Below, in pieces: positions 1 to 4,992 of a stretch of 6,528 nucleotides of DNA. The DNA comes from Solirubrobacteraceae bacterium (GTDB lineage: Bacteria; Actinomycetota; Thermoleophilia; Solirubrobacterales; Solirubrobacteraceae): NCBI GenBank assembly GCA_025935735.1, contig JAICUS010000352.1, forward strand, positions 1 through 6,528, read 5' to 3'. The translations under genes and the position numbers were made by a program. Position 1 is the first letter of the stretch. The number at the start of each line of letters is the position of its first letter. The notes beneath the pieces are model-generated. The model saw nothing but the letters and a program-made list of their open reading frames with translations. It was not told the DNA's origin and did no database searches.

Positions 1-264
1 GGCCACGGACGCCGCGGCCGGCGCCGGCCCCTGCCCGCAGATCACCTTGACCGACGAGCCGTCCCACAGCAGCACCGGCAGGTCGCCGCCCGGCCCGTTC
101 AGGTGCGGCTCGACGACCTGCAGCGCCAGGCCGGTGGCCACCGCCGCGTCGAACGCGTTGCCGCCGCCCTCCAGCACGGCCATCCCGGCCGCCGAGGCCA
201 GCCAGTGGGTCGAGGCGACCATGCCGAACGTACCGCTGAGTTCCGGGCGCGTGGTGAAGCTCAT
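1..264 (-). CDS. Gamma-glutamyltransferase-family protein, N-terminal part (3' end outside window)
   Basis: I translated this from the minus strand, starting at the ATG at 264-262. The 88 visible codons run open to the window edge, so the stop is missing. The N-terminus reads [20 protein letters not shown], followed by [20 protein letters not shown] (about residues 34-53) and PHLNGPGGD (53-61). This is the start of the large subunit of the gamma-glutamyltranspeptidase (Ntn-hydrolase) family: the GGNAxDAAVA helix and then the 'PH..G.GG' segment. Family members cleave gamma-glutamyl or related amide bonds after autocatalytic processing at an internal Thr, which lies outside the window. No signal peptide is visible, unlike periplasmic GGTs, and the PHLNGPGGD variant resembles the YwrD-like/cephalosporin-acylase-like branch. 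A glutathione substrate should therefore not be assumed. The gene is divergent from folD with a 23-bp gap and probably has a leaderless transcript. Confidence 0.87.
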   Translation of the reverse strand, partial: MSFTTRPELSGTFGMVASTHWLASAAGMAVLEGGGNAFDAAVATGLALQVVEPHLNGPGGDLPVLLWDGSSVKVICGQGPAPAAASVA

Positions 265-271
265 GGCTCGG

Positions 272-277
272 TAGTCT
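272..277 (+). promoter_or_regulatory. Putative -10 element for folD
   Basis: TAGTCT has the TA...T core of an actinobacterial -10 box and lies 10 nt before the folD ATG at 288. There is no Shine-Dalgarno sequence in the 23-bp gap, so a leaderless or nearly leaderless transcript is the simplest reading. No good -35 hexamer is visible 16-18 bp upstream, which would fall inside the divergent gene. The element probably drives folD and the overlapping membrane-protein gene. Confidence 0.45.
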
Positions 278-278
278 G
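273..278 (-). promoter_or_regulatory. Putative -10 element for the gamma-glutamyltransferase-family gene
   Basis: Read on the minus strand this is CAGACT, followed by exactly 8 nt and then the ATG at 264. The spacing matches that of TAGACT before gatC. It would put the transcription start at or next to the A of the start codon, giving a leaderless mRNA. It matches TATAAT at only 3 of 6 positions, and no -35 is evident because the upstream side lies inside folD. It overlaps the opposing folD -10 by five bases. The call rests on position and on the repeated spacing, not on motif strength. Confidence 0.35.
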
Positions 279-287
279 GCGCGCCGC

Positions 288-1121
288 ATGCCGGCACAGC
301 TCATCGACGGGAAGGCGATCGCCCAGCAGGTGCGCGCCGAGGTGCGCGCGGACGTCGAGAAATGGGTCGCCGCGGGGCACGAGCCGCCGGGGCTCGCAAC
401 GGTCTTGGTGGGCGACGATCCGGCCTCGGCGATCTACGTCGGGGGCAAGCAGCGGGCGAGCGCGGAGGTCGGCATCCGCGGCTTCGATCACCGGCTGCCC
501 CAGGACGCCTCGCACGCCCAGGTCGAGGAGCTGCTGGGGCAGCTGTACGCGGATCCGGCCGTGTCCGGCATCCTGCTCCAGCTGCCGACGCCGCCGCAGG
601 TCGACGGCCCGGCGCTGACCGAGACGATCCCGCCGGGCAAGGACGTGGACGGGCTGACGCCGATCTCCGCCGGGCGGCTGGTCAAGGGCCGGCCGGGGCT
701 GCGACCGTGCACGCCGCAGGGGATCATGGAGCTGCTGCGCCGCCACGACGTGGCGCTGGAGGGCGCCGAGGCCGTGGTCGTCGGCCGCTCGGACCTGGTG
801 GGCAAGCCGGTGTCCGCGCTGCTGCTGGCCGCCAACGCCACCGTGACCGTGTGCCACTCGCGCACGCGGGACCTCGGCGCGGTGTGCCGCCGCGCCGACG
901 TGCTCGTCGCCGCGGTCGGCGTCCCGGGGCTGATCAAGGGCGACTGGGTGAAGGAGGGCGCCGTGGTGATCGACGTCGGCTCGCCGGCCCCGGACGTCGA
1001 GTTCGAATCCGCCCGCGAGCGCGCCCGGCTGATCACGCCCGTACCCGGCGGCGTGGGCCCGATGACCATCGCGATGCTGCTGCGCAACACGCTGACGGCC
1101 GCGCAGGCCGCCGCGGCATGA
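288..1121 (+). CDS. folD: Bifunctional methylenetetrahydrofolate dehydrogenase / methenyltetrahydrofolate cyclohydrolase FolD
   Basis: A cytoplasmic enzyme of 277 aa. It oxidises 5,10-methylene-THF to 5,10-methenyl-THF with NADP+ and hydrolyses that to 10-formyl-THF, feeding purine and formyl-Met-tRNA synthesis. The catalytic-domain motif [11 protein letters not shown] (47-57) contains Tyr50 and the catalytic Lys54. [13 protein letters not shown] (94-106) contains Gln98, and [16 protein letters not shown] (115-130) contains Asp121. These positions coincide with E. coli FolD numbering. The nucleotide-binding motif [18 protein letters not shown] spans 163-180, and the C-terminal signature [19 protein letters not shown] spans 250-268. 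After IDVG (228-231) the usual 'INR...G.lvGDV.F' stretch is replaced by the shorter SPAPDVEF, about 7 residues less than E. coli FolD. This fits the slightly short total length (about 285 is usual). The start is the first in-frame ATG after the -10 at 272. The stop overlaps the next start as ATGA, implying coupled translation. Confidence 0.97.
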   Translation: MPAQLIDGKAIAQQVRAEVRADVEKWVAAGHEPPGLATVLVGDDPASAIYVGGKQRASAEVGIRGFDHRLPQDASHAQVEELLGQLYADPAVSGILLQLPTPPQVDGPALTETIPPGKDVDGLTPISAGRLVKGRPGLRPCTPQGIMELLRRHDVALEGAEAVVVGRSDLVGKPVSALLLAANATVTVCHSRTRDLGAVCRRADVLVAAVGVPGLIKGDWVKEGAVVIDVGSPAPDVEFESARERARLITPVPGGVGPMTIAMLLRNTLTAAQAAAA

Positions 1122-1612
1122 GCAAGCTGCGCCCGGCCGACCTGGGCGCCGGCGCGGCCGGGGTCGCGCTGCTCGTCGTGCTGTTCCTGCCCTGGTACGG
1201 GCCGGGCGGCGTGCCGGAGATCCTGACCCGCGGTTCCGCCGGCACCGTGACGGAGTACGCGCCGCTGGGCAACTCGTCCGGCTGGCAGGCGTTCAGCGTC
1301 GTCGACATCCTGCTCGCGCTCGCCGCGGCCGTCGCGATCGCGCTGGTGCTCGTCACCGCGTCGGCGCGCGGGCCGGCGACCCCCGTCGCGTTCTCGGTCA
1401 TCTCGACCCTGACCGCGGCGGTCGCCGTGCTGCTCGTCGTCTGGCGCCTGATCGACCCGCCGAACGGCTTCGCGACGCGGGAGGGCGGCGCCTGGGTCGG
1501 GCTGGCCGTGACGCTGCTCATGCTCGCCGCCTCCTGGGCCGCGCTGCACGACGAGCGGACGCCCGGCGCGGTGCCTCCCGACATCCCGCGGCGGCCCGCG
1601 CCGCCCGCCTAG
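1118..1612 (+). CDS. Four-helix integral membrane protein of unknown function
   Basis: I do not recognise a named family for this 164-aa protein. Four hydrophobic segments are clear: about 9-28 (ending in the motif FLPWYG), 61-81, 89-111 and 123-144. A hydrophilic loop of about 30 residues (29-60, with NSSGWQAFS just before helix 2) lies between helices 1 and 2. The tail is Pro/Arg-rich (145-164). Basic residues at the N-terminus (SKLRP) and in the tail predict both ends on the cytoplasmic side by the positive-inside rule. The FLPWY...SGWQAF...D pattern looks like small uncharacterised membrane proteins common in high-GC actinobacteria. That is recollection, not a search result. The start overlaps the folD stop (ATGA) without a strong Shine-Dalgarno, so it is probably translated by coupling with folD. 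Co-transcription with a folate enzyme does not by itself indicate function. The TAG stop doubles as part of the gatC -10. Confidence 0.82.
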   Translation: MSKLRPADLGAGAAGVALLVVLFLPWYGPGGVPEILTRGSAGTVTEYAPLGNSSGWQAFSVVDILLALAAAVAIALVLVTASARGPATPVAFSVISTLTAAVAVLLVVWRLIDPPNGFATREGGAWVGLAVTLLMLAASWAALHDERTPGAVPPDIPRRPAPPA

Positions 1613-1615
1613 ACT
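1610..1615 (+). promoter_or_regulatory. Putative leaderless -10 element for gatCAB
   Basis: TAGACT lies 8 nt before the gatC ATG (1624) and matches TATAAT at four positions, including the important first T, second A and last T. This spacing would start transcription on or next to the A of the start codon, and there is no Shine-Dalgarno in the 11-bp gap. The first three bases are the TAG stop codon of the preceding membrane-protein gene. No convincing -35 is seen upstream. Readthrough from the folD transcript could also feed gatCAB. Confidence 0.5.
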
Positions 1616-1623
1616 CAGCGGCG

Positions 1624-1914
1624 ATGCTCAGCCGCGACCAGGTCCTGCACGTCGCCAAGCTCGCCCGCCTCGAGCTCACCGAGGAGGAGATCGAGCGCTT
1701 TGCCGGCGAGCTGTCGAAGGTGCTCGACCACATCGAGATGATCAACCAGCTCGGCGACCTCGCCGACGTGCCGCCGACCTCGCACGTGATCAACGTGGAG
1801 AACGCGCTGCGGGCGGACGAGCCGCGGCCGTCGATCCCGGTGGACACCGCGCTGGAGAGCGCGCCGGACGCGGCGCTGGGTGGCTTCCGGGTTCCCTCGC
1901 CGGGGGCCTCATGA
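1624..1914 (+). CDS. gatC: Asp-tRNA(Asn)/Glu-tRNA(Gln) amidotransferase subunit C
   Basis: A 96-aa protein, the usual GatC length. GatC is the small belt-like subunit that wraps between GatA and GatB and stabilises the amidotransferase. The N-terminal helical part reads [20 protein letters not shown] (2-21), followed by a second helix with [15 protein letters not shown] (26-40), both typical of the family. The middle has the conserved [18 protein letters not shown] (50-67), corresponding to the 'TSH...N.LR.DE' signature, and the protein ends in [11 protein letters not shown], the usual 'F.VP' tail. The start is the first in-frame ATG, placed 8 nt after TAGACT with no Shine-Dalgarno, which fits a leaderless mRNA. 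The stop overlaps gatA as ATGA. The subunit order C-A-B is common in bacteria. Confidence 0.95.
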   Translation: MLSRDQVLHVAKLARLELTEEEIERFAGELSKVLDHIEMINQLGDLADVPPTSHVINVENALRADEPRPSIPVDTALESAPDAALGGFRVPSPGAS

Positions 1915-3296
1915 TCGCGCTGACCGCCGCGCAGGCCGCGGAGCGCATCTCCAGCGGCGACCTGGACGCCGGGGAGTACTTCGACTTCTACCGGCGGCGG
2001 GCGGCGGCCGACGACCTCAACGCCTTCACCTGGGTGGCGGACGACGCCGGCGACCTGACGGGCGTCCCGGTGGCGGTCAAGGACCTGTTCTGCACCAAGG
2101 GCGTGCCCAGCCAGGCGGGCTCGAGGATCCTCGAGGGCTACCGGCCGCCGTACACGGCGACGAGCGTCGAGAAACTGCATGACGCCGGCCTGCCGCTGCT
2201 GGGCAAGACCAACCAGGACGAGTTCGCCATGGGCTCCTCCACGGAGAACTCGGCGTACGGGCCGACGCTCAACCCGTGGGACCGCGGCCGCGTCCCGGGC
2301 GGCAGCTCGGGCGGCAGCGCGGCCGCGGTGGCCGCCGGGATCGCCCCGTGGTCGATCGGCACCGACACCGGCGGCTCGATCCGCCAGCCCGCCGCGCTGT
2401 GCGGGATCGTCGGCTTCAAGCCCACCTACGGCGCCATCAGCCGCTACGGCATGATCGCCTTCGCCTCCTCGCTCGACCAGGCGGGCCCGTTCACCCGCGA
2501 CGTCACCGACGCCGCGCTGCTGCTGGCCGCCATGGTCGGCCCGGACCCCTGCGACAGCACCTCCATCGGCCTGCCGGAGCCGGTGAAGCTCCCCACCGCC
2601 ACCGACCTGAAGGGCATCCGGCTCGGCGTGCCCGAGGAGCTGTCCGGCGACGGGATCGAGCCCGGCGTGCTGGCGAGGTTCCACGAGACGCTCGAGCTGG
2701 CCAAACAGCTCGGCGCCACAGTCGAGACCACGCACCTGCCGCACTCCCCGCACGGCCTGGCCGCCTACTACCTGATCGCCCCCGCCGAGTGCAGCTCCAA
2801 CCTCGCCCGCTACGACGGCGTCCGCTACGGCCTGCGGGTGGAGGACGGCAGCCTGCTCGGCATGTACACCTCGACCCGGGAGAAGGGCTTCGGCGCCGAG
2901 GTCAAGCGCCGCGTGATGCTCGGCACCTACGCGCTGTCGTCCGGCTACTACGACGCCTACTACGGCCGCGCGCAGAAGGTCCGCACGCTGATCGCCCGCG
3001 ACTTCGAGCAGGCGTGGGAGCGCTACGACTTCATCGTCACGCCCACCGCGCCCGGCGTGGCCTTCGCGCTGGGCGCCAAGACCGCCGACCCGCTGGCCAT
3101 GTACCTCAACGACGCCTGCACGGTGCCGATGTCGCTCGCCGGCATCCCCGCGATCAGCATCCCCAATGGGCTCTCCGACGGCCTGCCCGTGGGCTTCCAG
3201 ATCGCCGGCCCGGCGTTCAGCGAGAACCGCATCCTCGACGCCGCGCACGCGCTGGAGAAGGCGATCGGCTTCGACGGCACCGGAGCGTTCGCATGA
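1911..3296 (+). CDS. gatA: Asp-tRNA(Asn)/Glu-tRNA(Gln) amidotransferase subunit A (glutaminase/amidase)
   Basis: GatA hydrolyses glutamine and passes the ammonia through a tunnel to GatB, which amidates misacylated Glu-tRNA(Gln) and/or Asp-tRNA(Asn). The 461-aa protein has the complete amidase-signature Ser-cisSer-Lys triad. Lys57 is in [10 protein letters not shown], Ser132 in [15 protein letters not shown] (129-143), and nucleophile Ser156 in [16 protein letters not shown] (150-165). The spacings of 75 and 24 residues equal those I recall for S. aureus GatA (Lys79, Ser154, Ser178). [13 protein letters not shown] (169-181) and [11 protein letters not shown] (351-361), with the expected substrate-contact Arg358, also fit. 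[10 protein letters not shown] (411-420) and [15 protein letters not shown] (424-438) give the C-terminal family signature. The N-terminus is about 20 residues shorter than in S. aureus. The start overlaps the gatC stop (ATGA), with a GGGGG tract at 1902-1906 as a weak ribosome site, so coupled translation is likely. The subunit would keep a roughly 1:1:1 supply with its partners. Confidence 0.97.
   Translation: MIALTAAQAAERISSGDLDAGEYFDFYRRRAAADDLNAFTWVADDAGDLTGVPVAVKDLFCTKGVPSQAGSRILEGYRPPYTATSVEKLHDAGLPLLGKTNQDEFAMGSSTENSAYGPTLNPWDRGRVPGGSSGGSAAAVAAGIAPWSIGTDTGGSIRQPAALCGIVGFKPTYGAISRYGMIAFASSLDQAGPFTRDVTDAALLLAAMVGPDPCDSTSIGLPEPVKLPTATDLKGIRLGVPEELSGDGIEPGVLARFHETLELAKQLGATVETTHLPHSPHGLAAYYLIAPAECSSNLARYDGVRYGLRVEDGSLLGMYTSTREKGFGAEVKRRVMLGTYALSSGYYDAYYGRAQKVRTLIARDFEQAWERYDFIVTPTAPGVAFALGAKTADPLAMYLNDACTVPMSLAGIPAISIPNGLSDGLPVGFQIAGPAFSENRILDAAHALEKAIGFDGTGAFA
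3282..3285 (+). promoter_or_regulatory. Shine-Dalgarno site for gatB
   Basis: GGAG lies 7 nt before the ATG at 3293, inside the last codons of gatA. It is the clearest ribosome-binding site in the window. Together with the gatA stop overlap it fixes the gatB start, although the same frame stays open about 1 kb further upstream as a shadow. Confidence 0.55.
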
Positions 3297-4684
3297 CCTC
3301 CTACGAGCCCGTCATCGGGCTGGAGATCCACGTCCAGCTCTCGACGCGCACGAAGATGTTCTGCGGGTGCGCGCTGAGCTTCGGCGAGGAGCCCAACACC
3401 CGCACCTGCCCGGTCTGCCTCGGGCTGCCCGGCACGCTGCCGGTGGCCAACGCCCAGGCCGTCCTGTACGGGCTGATGATGGGGCTGGCGCTGGGCTGCG
3501 AGATCGCCCCCCGGTCGATCTTCCACCGCAAGAACTACTTCTATCCCGACCTCGCCAAGGGCTACCAGATCTCCCAGTACGACATCCCGCTGTGCCGCGG
3601 CGGGCGCCTGGGCGACGTGCGCATCCACCGCATCCACCTCGAGGAGGACGCGGCCAAGCTCGTGCACGTCGGCGAATCCGGGCGCATCCACGGCAGCGAC
3701 GCGAGCATCGTCGACTACAACCGCGGCGGCACGCCGCTGGCCGAGATCGTCACCGAGCCGGACATCCACTCGGCCGAGCAGGCGCGCGACTGGCTGCAGC
3801 TGCTGCGCGAGACCCTGCGCCAGCTGGGCGTGTCCGACGTGAACATGGAGGAGGGCTCGCTGCGCTGCGACGCCAACGTCTCCATCCGGCCCAAGGGGTC
3901 GACGCGGCTGGGCACGAAGACCGAGCTCAAGAACATGAACTCGTTCCGGTTCGTGATGCAGGGGATCAACGCCGAGATCGCCCGCCAGACCGCGCTCGCC
4001 CAGGCCGGCGAGGCGATCGAGCAGGAGACCCTGCACTTCGACCCGGTGTCCGGGCGGCTGAGCTCGCTGTGCTCCAAGGAGGAGGCGCACGACTACCGGT
4101 ACTTCCCGGAGCCCGACCTCGTGCCGCTCGTGCCCACGCCGGAGATGCTGGAGGCGGCGCGAGCCGCCATCCCGGAGCTGCCCGCGGAGCGCCAGGCGCG
4201 CTACCAGGAGCGCGGCCTGCCCGAGGACACCGCCCACCTGTTCGCGTTCGAGCCCGAGTGGGGCGACTACTTCGAGACCGTGCCGGGCGAGCCGAAGGCC
4301 GTGGCCAACTGGGTGACCGAGCTGCGCTCCCGCGCGAGCACGGACGCGGTGGCGCCCGACGCGCTCGGCAGGCTGGTCGAGCTGGCAGGCGCGCGCACGA
4401 TCACCGCGGCGGGCGCCCGCACCGTGCTCGACAAGATGATCGAGACCGGCGAGGACGCCGCGGCGATCGTGGAGCGCGAGGGCCTCGCGGCGATGTCCGA
4501 CTCCGGCGAGCTGGAGGCGATCGTGGCCAAGGTGATCGCCGACAACCCCGACGTGGTCGAGCGCATCAAGGGCGGCAACGCCAAGGCGATGGGCGCGCTC
4601 GTCGGTCCGGTGATGCGCGAGACCAAGGGCCGGGCCGACGGCGGCGAGGTCAATCGCCTACTGCGCGAACAGCTCGGGGTTTAG
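3293..4684 (+). CDS. gatB: Asp-tRNA(Asn)/Glu-tRNA(Gln) amidotransferase subunit B
   Basis: GatB binds the misacylated tRNA, phosphorylates the Glu/Asp carboxylate with ATP and amidates it with ammonia from GatA. The 463-aa length is normal. The catalytic cradle domain starts with [20 protein letters not shown] (4-23), whose Glu11 and His13 correspond to the Mg-site residues. C24xC26 and C39xxC42 form the four-Cys zinc-type motif found in many but not all GatBs. [20 protein letters not shown] (77-96), HLEEDAAKL (115-123), [18 protein letters not shown] (140-157) and [17 protein letters not shown] (184-200) are hallmark segments. [16 protein letters not shown] (261-276) closes the core. It is preceded by Cys260, where I expect Arg in the usual RSKEEA form. 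A helical linker (about 295-400) and a YqeY-like tail domain follow, ending [10 protein letters not shown], for tRNA recognition. The start overlaps the gatA stop (ATGA). No intrinsic terminator follows. Confidence 0.97.
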   Translation: MTSYEPVIGLEIHVQLSTRTKMFCGCALSFGEEPNTRTCPVCLGLPGTLPVANAQAVLYGLMMGLALGCEIAPRSIFHRKNYFYPDLAKGYQISQYDIPLCRGGRLGDVRIHRIHLEEDAAKLVHVGESGRIHGSDASIVDYNRGGTPLAEIVTEPDIHSAEQARDWLQLLRETLRQLGVSDVNMEEGSLRCDANVSIRPKGSTRLGTKTELKNMNSFRFVMQGINAEIARQTALAQAGEAIEQETLHFDPVSGRLSSLCSKEEAHDYRYFPEPDLVPLVPTPEMLEAARAAIPELPAERQARYQERGLPEDTAHLFAFEPEWGDYFETVPGEPKAVANWVTELRSRASTDAVAPDALGRLVELAGARTITAAGARTVLDKMIETGEDAAAIVEREGLAAMSDSGELEAIVAKVIADNPDVVERIKGGNAKAMGALVGPVMRETKGRADGGEVNRLLREQLGV

Positions 4685-4699
4685 GGTCAGGGCCCCAAT

Positions 4700-4715
4700 C
4701 TGGACACCTGTCCAG
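4700..4715. promoter_or_regulatory. Operator-like inverted repeat upstream of the small membrane-protein gene
   Basis: CTGGACA-CC-TGTCCAG is a perfect 7-bp inverted repeat with a 2-bp centre, in the 65-bp gap after gatB. Its right edge shares a base with the -35 box at 4715-4720, a good position for a repressor to block RNA polymerase. GGACA..TGTCC half-sites with short spacers resemble operators of TetR-type dimeric regulators in actinobacteria, but no regulator gene is visible here. A 2-nt loop and the absence of a T-run argue against an intrinsic terminator for gatCAB. The overlapping arm CTGTC-CAGT-GACAG (4708-4721) could form an alternative hairpin. Confidence 0.55.
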
Positions 4716-4743
4716 TGACAGATGCCGGTGTTCGTGTGATCAT
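4715..4743 (+). promoter_or_regulatory. Promoter of the small membrane-protein gene
   Basis: The -35 GTGACA (4715-4720, 5 of 6 matches to TTGACA) and the -10 GATCAT (4738-4743, 4 of 6 matches to TATAAT) are separated by 17 bp. Six bases separate the -10 from the ATG at 4750, so transcription would start at about the A of the start codon, giving a leaderless mRNA. This is the only place in the window where both promoter boxes are recognisable at ideal spacing. Together with the palindrome at the -35, it suggests a regulated transcription unit separate from gatCAB. Confidence 0.5.
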
Positions 4744-4749
4744 CGGTGC

Positions 4750-4992
4750 ATGGGACAGGTCATCGCGTTTCCCCAGCAGCGGCGTCGCCGGGTCTCGCCG
4801 GAGAGGCTGGAGGCCGCCCGCACGCTGCTGCTCCAGCTCGGCTACCTGCTGGGGTTCTTCCTGGTCGTCCCCGGGACGGCGCTGATGGCCATGAAGTACG
4901 TCGCGGTCACCCAGCCCGTGGGCGTCGTGGCCTGCCTCGGGCTGATGCTCGCGGCGGCGCGGCTGACGCTCGCCGCCTACCGCCGCATTTAG
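4750..4992 (+). CDS. Small two-helix membrane protein of unknown function
   Basis: An 80-aa protein that I do not recognise. It begins MGQVIAFPQQRRRRVSPERL, a basic N-terminal stretch with four consecutive Arg at 11-14. Two hydrophobic helices follow: about 26-48 (LLLQLGYLLGFFLVVPGTAL and on) and about 54-75. The end is a short basic tail, AAYRRI. The positive-inside rule predicts a hairpin with both ends in the cytoplasm. No catalytic motif or cysteine pair is seen. Hydrophobic two-helix periodicity, codon use like its neighbours, a promoter at the right distance and an exact stop-to-stop fit with the opposite gene support a real gene. There is no Shine-Dalgarno before the ATG, so it is probably leaderless. 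The same frame is open far upstream through gatB as a shadow; the chosen ATG is the first after the gatB stop in this frame. The next gene on the minus strand is a c-di-GMP protein, but a link is unproven. Confidence 0.75.
   Translation: MGQVIAFPQQRRRRVSPERLEAARTLLLQLGYLLGFFLVVPGTALMAMKYVAVTQPVGVVACLGLMLAAARLTLAAYRRI

Noticed and set aside
47..618. Plus-strand frames opposite the gamma-glutamyltransferase gene and across the folD start
   Set aside because: They lie antisense to or out of frame with two recognised proteins and have no domain content.
362..1117. In-frame upstream extension of the four-helix membrane protein giving 416 aa
   Set aside because: It is the shifted frame of folD, full of Arg/Gly/Ala. 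The ATG at 1118 is followed at once by the first transmembrane helix.
488..1549. 353-codon minus-strand frame opposite folD and the membrane gene
   Set aside because: It is antisense to folD with Arg/Ser/Thr-rich composition and no motif.
1518..3248. 576-codon open frame on the minus strand opposite gatC/gatA
   Set aside because: It is antisense to two certain genes. Its translation is Arg/Gly/Ala/Val-rich with no family motif, typical of shadow frames in GC-rich DNA.
2276..3292. In-frame upstream extension of gatB giving an 802-aa protein
   Set aside because: The extension is Arg/Pro-rich shadow sequence through gatA. The real start is the ATG at 3293, with GGAG 7 nt before it and the canonical GatB N-terminus [13 protein letters not shown].
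3023..4237. 404-codon open frame on the minus strand opposite gatA/gatB
   Set aside because: It is a shadow of gatB with low-complexity composition and no recognisable domain or start signal.
4676..4696. GGGG...GGGCCCC hairpin just after gatB
   Set aside because: Only a 4-bp G:C stem with a long loop and no T-run, expected by chance in this composition.
4700..4715. Intrinsic terminator for gatCAB
   Set aside because: The inverted repeat has only a 2-nt centre and is followed by TGACAG, not a T-run. Its position against a -35 box suits an operator better.
3166..4749. In-frame upstream extension of the 80-aa gene giving 608 aa
   Set aside because: It is a shadow of gatA/gatB. Hydrophobic, gene-like sequence begins only at the ATG at 4750.
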